Below, piece by piece: positions 47,601-57,266 of a DNA stretch of 64,000 bases. Positions within the stretch are counted from its first letter, which is position 1. Each line of letters starts with the position of its first letter. The notes under the pieces were generated by a model that saw nothing but the letters and a program-made list of their open reading frames with translations, ran no database searches and was not told the DNA's origin. The position numbers and the translations under genes are program-made. The stretch is taken from the NCBI GenBank assembly GCA_035582835.1, contig JAYKAV010000431.1:19662-83661 (forward strand), written 5' to 3'. Source of the DNA: Phoebastria nigripes. Its lineage: Eukaryota > Chordata > Aves > Procellariiformes > Diomedeidae.

Positions 47601-50459
47601 TAACAGTTACTTCAAACAACCAACCAGCCCAATTTTTTGCAGTCCCTGACCTCAAACAAGTTGCAACTTTCTTTAAAAAGTATGTTTCCATTGACAATGT
47701 ACCAGTTCCCAAGGCTCTCTTAATTTTTGACACCTAACCAGTCTGTTCCTGATAATGCAGCTGTGTACCTTCCATGCTCTAACTGGTTTACTGCTGCCAT
47801 AACTTTCTCTCATCACACATCCAAAGCCTGTGTTTCTCAGCTTGGCCTGTCATCCTCCCCAGGTAGATGGGAGCCTCCCCAAGAAGTGTTCCAGCACTCC
47901 TTTAGCTAGACCTTCCCTTTGTGGGAGCTGAAAAAGAGAGAACAATCCCAACACTCTCCAGACTTGGTTATTGGACATTGTAGTCCAGTGCTGTAAACTG
48001 CAAGTGATCCATGATCATCAATCAAACCCCAAAATTTGAGTAGCCAAAGAAACATTATATTCTTTAAATAATAACATTTTATACTTCAGTTGCCCTCCAG
48101 TTTTAAAATCTTTACTCTGCAGCCACTTCACTTTTCAGAAAGTGAACTAACTAGGCCCAAGGGTGTATCACGTAGCTCAAAGTCTCTGTGCACACCAGGC
48201 TTCACCAAAAGTATCATCTTTACTTAGTCTGCTTCCTTTCACTGAGTCTATGTGGTTGAAGGACATGGGAAGTCTTTCACCTCTTAACTTCTTAAAGTAT
48301 TAGCCTCTGAACAAAATTCAGCCAACAAATCTTCTTTTCTGGGTCTTCCTGTGACCTACATTTTACCAATCTTTCATGCTAGCCTTTCCTTTTGGAGTTT
48401 GTGGAACTCATTACCACTGGATGCTGTTGAAAACAAAGCTATAAAGAGTTTTTAAACAGGACAAAAGAGATTCATAGAGAATAAGATGACTAATGACCAT
48501 TAAACCCAGTGGTCTCAATGTAACGACTAATTCAGAAAGTCCCTAATTCTCTGACTGTGAGAAATCGTAGAGCGTATCAGGGGAAGGGTTATTCTATTCA
48601 GGTGCTGTTCTTTTTTCTAAACATCTGCTGCTGCACACGACTATAGATGGACTACTGGATTTTATGATCATTTTATCTGGCCCAGTATAGCTATTTTAAG
48701 TTTCTATTTAAACAAAGCATTTCCCACATTTGAAGGTTACTGAACCCAATCACCAAGTGTTGCCTATATCCAAGGCTTAAATCTTTCACTTATAGTTCAT
48801 ATTGCTCCCAAAGCAAGCTGCTGACATCTATATTCTCTCCCTCCCCGCCCTGAGGTCTACACCTCAAAAGCAGGCAGTAAATCTATCCTTTGAAAGAGGT
48901 AGTGAGTTGCTGTAACTAGACAGCTTGTGTCACATCTTAGAGAATCTTTAAAAAACAAAATTCCCTACTCCTTTCAAATTGGAAGTTTGTATGACTCTGT
49001 ATCACTATGCTTTCTAGACATTGTTCTTTGTCTCCAGGGATTATCATGTCTGGAACGAAAGCTGGTTCATTCGCCCAGACCTGGGAACATCATACAATGG
49101 ATGGCAGGTTTTAGATGCGACTCCACAAGAACAAAGCAAAGGTAACAGTATAAGTTCTTAGCATGACTTAACATTCCTTCTCCAAACTGAGCACGACTAA
49201 TAAAGTTTGACTTTTTTTTTTCATGTTTTAGGATTATTTCAGTGTGGCCCTGCATCTGTCATAGCCATCAAAGAAGGTGATGTAGACTTGGATTACGACA
49301 CCTTATTTGTGTATACAGAGGTGAATGCCGACTGCAACAGATGGATTGTATACAATGATGGAANTAAGAAAAGAGTTTATTGTGATACTGAAATAATTGG
49401 CAGGTTTATCAGCACCAAAGCTGTGGGCAGCAATTCCCGTGTGGATGTCACCTGTAATTACAAATATCCAGAAGGTAAAGGAATTATCATAAATTACCTC
49501 CTTGTTATCGCAATTATCTCCTACTGAATTCTTGGTGCTAGGAAGCTAGGATGGGTAATCTGTTTTGTTTGAGCATCTCTCCCCTTCCTTCAGAAAATAT
49601 TTCTGCCTGTGTTCTCAGACTACTTTCTTAATACAATGGGAATTATATTTCTGGGTTTCTGTATTTAGTAGTTTCCTTATTAAGATACAATACAAAATAT
49701 ACTTTAGTCCCTTACACAGAAGTACAAAATGTAATACATACACAAAACAGGGCTATAAAATACATTTTACTACCCAAGGCAGACAAACCCTCAAGCTGTC
49801 ATACCAAAAAATCTTAAAACCCATCATGTATCACGAACTGTGCACAGGTCTGTAGTATGGGAAGTTACAGATTAGTAAGTACTAGTTTTCCAGCATATCT
49901 GGCAGAGGGAATGGCACAACGANCAAACCACTAATCCAAAACCTTACACTCCAGTCCTCTAACATTAGACATCCATCTCCCATATGACCTCATGCTCAGT
50001 ATCTCTCAGCAAGTAAGTTCTTTCCTGCTGTGTCCATTCCAACTCCTCATCTTTCCTTTTGAAGATCCTATTACATCCCGCTCCCAAGAGGAGTGACTCA
50101 CTCAGTCTCCCTCTCCGACTGTATAAATTCACCGAGTTAGGCTCTCTTGTGCTCCTGCTCTGACATCTAGCCATCAGCTACCCAGCCATTCAGTTGTTAT
50201 GTGTTTGCACTCCNGGTGGACTCGGTCTCCACATTATTGGATTCTGGAAACAAAACTACTAGGAAACAGTAAAGGTTCTGAGTGCCATTCATCTGTACTT
50301 AGGAAAACAAATCAGCAAAGGTTAAGAACTGCATAGCCATATGTTTGCAGGAGTATTTTAATCTTCCCTCAAAAACTTGATACCTATGTCTTTCCATCTT
50401 TTTTAAATTTAGGGTTACAGATTTCATATAACAGTTTGCTTAATGTTTGTGGCTCAAAG

Positions 50460-50491
<32 letters not shown>

Positions 50492-53400
50492 TTNGAGTGC
50501 CATTCATCTGTACTTAGGAAAACAAATCAGCAAAGGTTAAGAACTGCATAGCCATATGTTTGCAGGAGTATTTTAATCTTCCCTCAAAAACTTGATACCT
50601 ATGTCTTTCCATCTTTTTTAAATTTAGGGTTACAGATTTCAGATAACAGTTTGCTAAAAGTTTGTGTCTCAAAGTTTTTAAAAAAAAAAAAAAAAAAAAA
50701 AAAAGAGGAAGATGTATTTCACTCTTTTTAAAGTTTGCCATTCAGAATCAGTGGCCGTATTTCAATACTTCACTCCTCAAGGTTTTAGTGCAACCATATT
50801 TAATACAGAGGCTGGTTATCATCAGATTAGCAAAGTAACAGTTATCACACTACTGCATGTTCTGACCAAAGAAAAAGAAATCTTGCATCCTAAACAAATA
50901 CAAATGCATCATATTTCCTTTTAGTGACTTATTCACCTCACTACAGTATGTTTATTACTTTCCTGTGAAAACCTGAACAGAGGCCTAATAAAAATATGGG
51001 GAACTTCTAGGTATTGCATGTTTTTGGGTGATGCAGAGCTGACACCCTATATAATTCTGAAAGCCTTTACACAGAGAAGGTGCAATGGCAACAAAAGTGT
51101 GAATTATACTTGGTTCTCTCCTTCGACCAGGTTCTTCTGAGGAAAGACGAGTTTATAAAAAGGCCTTGGCCAAGATATTTGGATCAAACATCACAGAAGG
51201 ACACACAGAATCTCCAGATGAAAGATCTTCAGAGCCAATTAGAAACCCTGGGATCTCNGGGAAATTCAAGCTGGCTGAACCTCCAGTGTTTGGCAAAGAC
51301 ATTACCCTAATCTTAATTCTCAATAACCTATCTTTTGACCACAAGACCGTGAAGGTAGACATGAGTGCATCAACCATCCTGTACACAAGGAGAACAGTGG
51401 CAGAGATCCTGAAGGCAACCACTTCTGTGGATCTTGGTTCTAAACAAGGTAACTTTTAATGTCCCTAAGGAGCCAATATAGCCCTCTTAGCCACATGAAG
51501 GCAAGTGGAAGGAACAAGCATCAGTATCATATCTATATCAGCCTTTTAGTGCATCTACTTGTTCCATCTCTTAATAGCATTGTTCATGACTACATTTTAC
51601 AAGATTTTTTTTTTTTTTTAACTCTGAAAACTTTCACTAGTTCAACCAGGAATTGAAGGTCTCATGAAATGTTATATAGAAGGTTACACTTATATTATAG
51701 CTCCAGAAGCAACTATATATATATATATACATGTCTCTGTGTGTGTGTTTCGTGTGTGTGTGTGTATATATAGATATATATGTGTGTCTGTCTGTCTGTG
51801 GTGATTATTACATGTATAGGAACACATCTTACTCTTTTAACAAATAAAAAAAGTCTGATGTATGCTTTCTGGCACTCAACAGGCAACACTTCAACAGAAA
51901 TTAACTAGGACAAAGGTTAAAAGTTACAGTGAAACTCTCTGTCTCTCTTTTGAAGAGTCAAGGCTATTAAAACTATTATAGAGATCTTTTTCATCCCCAG
52001 GGGCTACAAAGATAAACATTTTTTCCATACACAGCAGAAAAGTTGTAGGACTACAATAAGCAGCTGACCAGTCACTTGAAAAGGATCTCTGTGAAACTTG
52101 ACCCAAACCTTCTTCTTGACTGAGGTAAAACAAATAGGATATAAGGAGGGAATAGATTAAAATGGTTATACCTCTAATTATAAGAAATACAAAGGGACAA
52201 GAATCCATTGAAATGCAGATGAGCAGATTCCCTCAGTTTCAGGCCAAAATCCTCCATTCAAAACTGTAAGGGTCAAATGAGTTGAAGTAGAAAAGGATCA
52301 CCAGAAGAGGGAAATACACAACCAGTCTCACAAGGAAGAAATATAAACAGACTCCAGCTGTCTTATCTTCTGTTCTCTTCAATAATTTCAAAAACCCTCA
52401 CAATAACTCTCTTCTTTAGCATTCTTTGAGAATGTAATGGTTCCTAAAGACATGTCTGAATTCCAGGGAAACATATCCGGATAAAGATCCCTTATTCTTA
52501 TTATGGAAAATATCTGACTACTGACAAAAGGATCCAAGTTACTGCTTTGTGTGAAGTCATGCACATGCATGCGGTAAAGTTGCTGGTGGAGAAGACAATC
52601 ATTTTAGAGGACACAAACATTATCATTAAGGTAAACAATTCTCTCCCTGATGTCCTGAACAGACAGAAAGAACTAAAGAGTCTTTCTGGAGCTCAGATCT
52701 TAAGATGAGAATTTGGGGATAAATGCATTAATTTAGGCTGCAATTTCAGATGTTGCTGTAAAATTCTGCCTGCTTAAATTGAGAAAGTAAGCATGCGAGG
52801 GACCAATTTTGAATCTTTGCCTGAATCTGCCCCCTGTTCTTCAGAACAGCTCTGTTACCCTCTTTCTTTCCCAGCCACATGCCACTGCTTTATGTTCACA
52901 GAACTTGTTTTCATTTCATCTGTATTCCAGTTATTGGCAAGTGCTCGTATTGCCTTTAAACAACTTTGCCTACTCCCAAAATACAGACTTAAACCCTCAA
53001 TTCTAATCTATGTTGGGGCCAGTTTATATTGTTTTAACATTTTAATCCTAATCAATGGTGTGCCAAAAAAAAAAAGCCACTCAGCAACCCAAAGATCAGA
53101 CAGGTTTAATGAGATGTGTCTGTATAGTCAGGGCTCTATTTCACTGAAATNGTGCACAAGATATTGCATACAGCTTGACAGCACTATTTAGTTAATCCAA
53201 ATCCAGCTTCAAGTATTAGGAAAGGCATACCAACTGACAGTTTAATTTCACTGCTCCTACCAATATCTCATTCATCCTCAAATATGAGAGATGTTTTGCT
53301 TACAGTTTGACTGAAGTCTGACTCCAGAAAAGCGTAAAACAGTGAATGATCAGAAATGTGTCGTTGTCGTTTAGATTCCTCGGCGGGTCGTAGTGAACAA

Positions 53401-54701
53401 AGCTGTTACTCTAGAGATCTCATACGCCAATCCCCTCCCTGAGCCTGTGAACCGCTGTGTACTACTAGTGACTTTGATGAATCAACAGGTCAAGATACAG
53501 TAAGTGAAAGCTGTAGCATTTACTCAGTGCTTCTAACATGTCTAGTTTCTCAATAAGAAAAAATCATGGTTGAATTGTCTTTTTCATATTTTCTATTTAT
53601 GAAAAGAAAAATGCCACCAAATATATATTGAGATACTATGATTTCTCAATCATGTATTATTTTTTTCCACGTAGGAACTTCTTTAACAACTAAAAATGCT
53701 AACATTCTTCCTCCCTGGGAAAGCAAATGGGCATGTCACATTCTGGTGTCTCTCTGATATTTCTTCTACAGCTTGGCTTTGTGTTTCTATTTTTATATAC
53801 AGTACCCTAATACTATAAAAATAAGTCTGAGCTAAAGCAAACAAATAAGACACTGCCATAGCTCCCCTCGTTTCAGCCCAAACAAGAATTTGCTGTGTTC
53901 TCCTTTGAAGTAGGAGAAAATCATGCCTTTTCAAAACACAAGAGCAAAATGTTCTATTACTTCTTTTCTTTTTCTCTGGACTCTGCTGCTTTATGGATTA
54001 ACTCAGTGTTGAGTAGCTCATATTTCCTAAACCTTGTTTTATTACAAAACAGCCTGACTTGCTGTGGCTCTGGAAATATTTACACATCATAATCCATAAC
54101 AATATGGAAAACATTATTCCAGTGAAAGACTAAGCCAACTTAGGCCAAAAGAAGACACAAAACAAAGCACTCTGGCCATTAGAAAAATCATATTATTGCC
54201 AAAATGGATATGAACCAAGCAGGCATTGGACAGAGCGCTGAGCTTTGACATCAGAGTTTTCCTATTCTGAGTCTGTGTTGACTATCCAAACTTGTACCCA
54301 GCCCTAACATGGAGGCATGACGTAGCACTNCTCATTTCCATCAGTCTATTCAAGAGTAAAGGAAGATGGTACTATCTTTTCTCATTTCTTAGTCTACACA
54401 AAGCCTCAAACCCTAAGTAATTCTCAAAAACCAAGGCTGGGTCTCAAGTAGCTGTTGGTGCCCTAGCTATCATGCAGTTCTGCTTCTTGGGAATCTCAAG
54501 GAAAGACAATGCAAGCCTGAATTAATTGATTTTAATTTTTTTTTTTTCAGTCTGGCACGACTGGCACCGAGGGAGAGATCAAAAATTCATTTTGAATTCA
54601 CACCTCGCAGGACTGGGCCCTTACAGCTGCAAGTAGACTTCTCTTGTGACAAATTTTCACATGTTAAGGGATTTGTAACCATTGCAGTAGCACCTGCATA
54701 A
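38658..54701 (+). CDS. TGM6-like transglutaminase paralogue, 13 coding exons
   Basis: Joined exons: 38658-38664, 40681-40854, 41058-41297, 45677-45795, 46578-46706, 46869-47049, 47294-47429, 49038-49141, 49232-49474, 51131-51448, 52467-52630, 53375-53499, 54551-54701. Phases join to give 696 codons with no stop or frameshift. Triad C274, H332, D355 and W238 are intact, so an active enzyme is expected. Exons 2 and 3 (174 and 240 nt) have the lengths of the downstream TGM6 gene, not of TGM3, and share its Lys-Ala-Val-Phe-Asn-Leu and Asn-Pro-Trp-Cys-Pro motifs, so I place it as a TGM6-side duplicate. Odd points: the first calcium loop has one extra residue (Asn-Asp-Asn-Asp-Asn); the residues before the catalytic His are Asp-Tyr instead of Asn-Phe; exon 12 is nine bases short and lacks the Val-Glu-Gly motif of barrel 2. 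Exon 1 is inferred. Substrate and tissue are unknown. Confidence 0.88.
40681..40854 (+). CDS. TGM6-like paralogue, coding exon 2
   Basis: Residues 3-60, N-terminal beta-sandwich, with Thr-His-His-Thr-Asp-Arg-Tyr and Val-Arg-Arg-Gly-Gln-Ala-Phe. 174 nt, phase 1 at both ends. An excellent acceptor (TTTTCTTCTGTTTTACAG) precedes it. Confidence 0.93.
41058..41297 (+). CDS. TGM6-like paralogue, coding exon 3
   Basis: Residues 61-140, with [17 protein letters not shown] and Leu-Leu-Phe-Asn-Pro-Trp-Cys-Pro. 240 nt. One N falls in a Gly codon third position and is silent. Confidence 0.94.
43140..43300 (+). mobile_element. Old LINE-like remnant in intron 3 (weak)
   Basis: GTGAAGGGTTACTAGGATAA followed by GAACACATGAAAAGACTTTTGG and GAGAAAATTTCCAG resembles a sense-strand CR1/L3-like 3' region. 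Strongly diverged; limits and family uncertain. Confidence 0.3.
44231..44786 (-). mobile_element. CR1 LINE fragment, antisense, in intron 3
   Basis: The plus strand begins AGAATCATAAACTCATAGGG…GAGGGATCTTAAGAAG, the antisense of a CR1 3' end. It continues through CCAGTACCTTCCCTGGCAAT, CCTTTCCCTTAGAATTTTTTCC and TTTCCAACTGGTCCACACCTTG. An A22 run (about 44788-44809) follows it directly. An old subfamily by divergence. Confidence 0.65.
45677..45795 (+). CDS. TGM6-like paralogue, coding exon 4
   Basis: Residues 141-180, with [13 protein letters not shown] and Trp-Tyr-Tyr-Gly-Gln. 119 nt, same length as in both neighbours. It lies 4.4 kb after exon 3. Confidence 0.94.
46148..46297 (-). mobile_element. 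CR1 LINE 3' end, antisense, in intron 4
   Basis: ATAGAATCATAGAATGGTTT-GGGTTGGAAGGGACC…ACCTCCCTGCAATAAGCAGGGACATCTTCCACTAGATCAGG is a near-canonical antisense CR1 3' end, with the TCATAGAAT terminal repeat at its left. It is the best-preserved CR1 in the window and is severely 5' truncated. Confidence 0.92.
46578..46706 (+). CDS. TGM6-like paralogue, coding exon 5
   Basis: Residues 181-223, with Leu-Asp-Leu-Ser-Leu-Tyr-Tyr-Arg, where neighbours have Asp-Arg-Ser, and Asp-Pro-Lys-Tyr-Val-Gly-Arg. It ends Ser-Ser-Met, so the first calcium-site Ala of TGM3 is Ser here. 129 nt, phase 0 at both ends. Confidence 0.94.
46869..47049 (+). CDS. TGM6-like paralogue, coding exon 6 (catalytic cysteine)
   Basis: Residues 224-283. 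The first calcium loop is encoded by AATGATAATGATAAT, one codon longer than in the TGM3 gene. W238 and nucleophile C274 ([10 protein letters not shown]) follow. 181 nt. Confidence 0.95.
47294..47429 (+). CDS. TGM6-like paralogue, coding exon 7 (third calcium site)
   Basis: Residues 284-328. [10 protein letters not shown] retains all loop positions (D303, D305, N307, S309) and D326. 136 nt, ending in phase 2. Confidence 0.95.
49038..49141 (+). CDS. TGM6-like paralogue, coding exon 8 (catalytic His and Asp)
   Basis: Residues 329-363. Trp-Asp-Tyr-His-Val-Trp-Asn-Glu with H332 and Val-Leu-Asp-Ala-Thr-Pro-Gln-Glu with D355. The Asp-Tyr pair differs from Asn-Phe in the TGM3 gene. 104 nt. Confidence 0.95.
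49232..49474 (+). CDS. TGM6-like paralogue, coding exon 9 (second calcium site)
   Basis: Residues 364-444, with Cys-Gly-Pro-Ala-Ser-Val and Ile-Ser-Thr-Lys-Ala-Val-Gly-Ser. N395 and E444 match calcium ligands; the Ser415-equivalent is Thr416. One unresolved codon (ANT) lies at residue 408. 243 nt. Confidence 0.94.
50280..50704 (+). repeat. Near-identical ~215-bp tandem duplication, each copy ending in poly(A)
   Basis: Copy 1 (50280-50494) and copy 2 (50495-50704) both begin GAGTGCCATTCATCTGTACT and end in long A runs (about 28 and 24). The first ~160 bp appear identical; a handful of differences are confined to the last ~60 bp. A single N sits exactly at the junction. It lies in intron 9. 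Either a recent slippage duplication or an assembly join error. Confidence 0.9.
51131..51448 (+). CDS. TGM6-like paralogue, coding exon 10 (hinge and first barrel)
   Basis: Residues 445-550. E449 is the remaining calcium ligand. The hinge is Ser/Glu/Arg-rich (about 461-484), longer than in the TGM3 gene. Barrel 1 begins Ile-Ser-Gly-Lys-Phe-Lys-Leu-Ala. 318 nt; one N is silent in a Ser codon. Confidence 0.94.
51713..51801 (+). repeat. Compound (TA)n/(TG)n/(TCTG)n microsatellite
   Basis: Alternating TA and TG dinucleotide runs ending in TCTG repeats, in intron 10. Likely polymorphic. Confidence 0.9.
52467..52630 (+). CDS. TGM6-like paralogue, coding exon 11
   Basis: Residues 551-605, completing barrel 1, with Ile-Lys-Ile-Pro-Tyr-Ser-Tyr and Leu-Leu-Val-Glu-Lys. 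A His-Met-His insertion makes it 164 nt versus 158 in the TGM3 gene. The acceptor is TTCCAG|GG; the neighbouring frame hits TAA, so the splice site fixes the frame. Confidence 0.9.
53375..53499 (+). CDS. TGM6-like paralogue, coding exon 12 (diverged barrel 2)
   Basis: Residues 606-646. Starts Ile-Pro-Arg-Arg-Val and keeps Ala-Asn-Pro-Leu-Pro-Glu-Pro-Val, but the Val-Glu-Gly-(Ser/Asn) segment usual in this family is replaced by Val-Thr-Leu-Met-Asn-Gln. 125 nt, three codons shorter than in the TGM3 gene. Confidence 0.88.
54551..54701 (+). CDS. TGM6-like paralogue, coding exon 13 and stop
   Basis: Residues 647-696 and TAA at 54699-54701. Contains [15 protein letters not shown] and His-Val-Lys-Gly-Phe-Val, the last resembling TGM6 more than TGM3. 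Confidence 0.92.
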
Positions 54702-55026
54702 TGTGATGGAATCAATCTCTTATTTCAGCATTAACATGGCAAGACATTCTCCTCTGTATAGGGACAATGATGACAGCAAGAAACTCTCCACAAAAATTGA
54801 TGACCTCTTACATTGCAATAGAATCAAGTCTCCTGCTTTCACAGTGCTTAATTATTTAGTCTCTAATAGTTTCTTTTTTTTGTCCTCTTGTCTAGAAAAA
54901 TGAAGCCCCTTCCTTGTAGAAATAGTTTCACTGTTTTATCAAATCTCATTGTGTTAAGCTCCCAGTTTTGACTTTTCCATCAGATAATTAATACAGTCTC
55001 TTTGTGACCACATTCTAATTGTCAGC

Positions 55027-55036
55027 AATAAATAAA
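55027..55036 (+). promoter_or_regulatory. Polyadenylation signal of the TGM6-like paralogue
   Basis: Overlapping AATAAATAAA, about 325 nt after the stop codon, giving a 3' UTR of about 350 nt. Confidence 0.65.
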
Positions 55037-55059
55037 AACTATTCATATAACTGTATTCT

Positions 55060-57110
55060 TTTGTAATGAATTGTACATTCCATGGAAATATGATGAGAAA
55101 TCACAACATTGAGGAAAGTTCTTTTTCCTTTATTTCACAAGCTTCTTACCTAAAAAAGTAGAACATTTCCTCCATTGTTCATTTAATTTCTGTATTTTGC
55201 GACACCTATAACTGTGAATGGGGAGGGCAAAAAAGCCTACGAAGGCTGGAAAAAGCAATGTTTGGGGTCCATGACAACAGTATTTCTGTAGANGGTGGGC
55301 GTAGGCCTGTCACAGAGCAGACAACACATGTACATATTCAAATCAGTAACTTAATTCCTATGTAACGCGACAGAGTCCCAAGCACCACAAAGCACGGGGA
55401 GAGTCTTGCATTAATATGGAAGTCCAGCAACACAAGGTAACTAACATTTTTTGCCCACCAGCGTAAGGTCACTGGAGACAAGGAACACATTTGTCTTCAA
55501 ACCTTCCCAATGTGACTCATTCACAGGCAGCCCCTACTCCACACCTGTGTCACAGTGTTTGCATACAGATGCCTCTTTCGTGGGTTCCCAGTCCTAACAT
55601 TGCCAGGTACCAGGTCTCACATGAAATGCACTTTCAAGTAGCCTCAAGGATTCTCTATTACAGCAGGCAATGTAGCCTCTCCAGGGACGCTACGAAAGCT
55701 AATGGCACAGTAACCACCTGGCCACACTTCAGAAGTAGGGCATGAGNCAATAATGGTGTACAAACAGCTCTGCCAAGCCTGAAGATTCAGATTTGTTGTC
55801 CAACTCATAAAATGTTCAAAGCAGAATTAATTAGGCCAAAATTCTGAACCACAGAGCTGTCAGGAGTTCGATATGGACATCTCTTGTCTGACAGGTGATA
55901 ATACTTCAGAGAGTCTGATGCATCCAGACATGATCACAAATTCTTACTGAAAAAAATACACAAGAAACCATAACAAAACTTTAGATTCCTTTTTTAAAAA
56001 TAAATTTAAGCTGCAGGTAATTAATTTGCCTTTTTGGTTGCCACCAATCTTGATATGAATGTGGAAACAAAACAGAAAACAGCAGCAGACAAAAAAAGAC
56101 AAAATGTAGAAGTGTAGAGGTGAGGAAAATAAGGGATCACCCCTTCTCCCCTTACACTCCTTACTCCTCAGTCACAGTCCATTGAAAGTTCAGAAGAGCG
56201 TGCAACCTCCTCTCGGGACAAATTGGCAGGGCATGTTTCTAGATAAGTTGTGACACAGGATGAGGGAGGAGAGAGCATGAGGGAGCTTCAAGAGTGGAGA
56301 AGAGAGTGTCTGTAATTAGAGTGAGCAGGGCTCACACCAGAGGAACTTCCTCCAGGGCCCAAGTCAAGATGCCATGCCAAATAGCTACAGAGAAACTATG
56401 TACATGTATTATGAACGCCAAACTATAAAGAAAAATTATTAAAAGCAGAGGCAGCCATTAAACACTCCTCTCTACTTAACAGAAATCCCTGATGCACAGG
56501 TGACTGCGTAACAATGCCCTCTCAGTGGGATGTATTGCTNCTTATATAAGAAATGCATATTATAGGTAATCATGTCAGGAACAGATAATGAGAATATCAC
56601 AACTCTGTATGCTTTCAAGAAAGAATGAATTATATGCAGTTATGTGAAAGATCTTCAGGCAGACCTGCCTTAAAAAAAAAAAAAAAAAAGTGGTTTATGC
56701 TGTGCAAAGTCATGATGCTACTGAGTGACAGTAACATTAATATATTACAAATCTACTTAGATCACTCCATGTCCCATACATCCATATTCTACGACATGTA
56801 TATTTGTCTATACCTGCCCCCAGTACATANAGTCTCCAAAAACCTAAACCGACACAAACCAAACCATCCAAAATTAAGTTTCTTCTGTCTACTTAAGACT
56901 GTATTTTCCTTCATTAGATGCAATTTGGGATGTTTTCCTCTCTTAGTAGTTAAGACACCAGGACACTGTTAATCATCTTTCCTCAGCCATTCACCAGTTT
57001 TAAATAAGCATAATCAGATTCAAGATTGTGCAATTAAAGCAGTCATAAGTAGATGCTCACGTAGGACATTACTACAAAAACAGTAACTAGCAACCACAGG
57101 TCACACCCAG
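55060..57110. other. Intergenic spacer before TGM6
   Basis: About 2 kb with no recognised gene or repeat family apart from an A19 run near 56671-56690. No splice-bounded coding exon was seen on either strand. Confidence 0.5.
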
Positions 57111-57114
57111 CTTG

Positions 57115-57120
57115 TATAAA
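57115..57120 (+). promoter_or_regulatory. TGM6: Candidate TATA box of TGM6
   Basis: TATAAA in CTTGTATAAACTC, 140 bp upstream of the proposed start at 57260. With initiation about 30 bp downstream the leader would be about 115 nt and would contain an upstream ATG frame at 57168-57218. Confidence 0.45.
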
Positions 57121-57259
57121 CTCTAGCTTATGTAGTGAAGTCAAGAGTCCTAAGCCTTTCGTTACTCATGCTGGTGGAAGAGGATTCAGAATGTTCTTGC
57201 ACACTTTTGTATCTGTAACCTGAACTACGCACAAGTGTGGAAAAGAAGAAAGAAACCTT

Positions 57260-57266
57260 ATGGCGG
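57260..57266 (+). CDS. TGM6: TGM6 coding exon 1 (inferred)
   Basis: ATG GCG G before a consensus donor GTAAGT; CC from exon 2 completes Ala, giving Met-Ala-Ala. Same size and phase as the first exons of the two upstream genes. The start context is weak (C at -3) but has G at +4. Confidence 0.65.
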
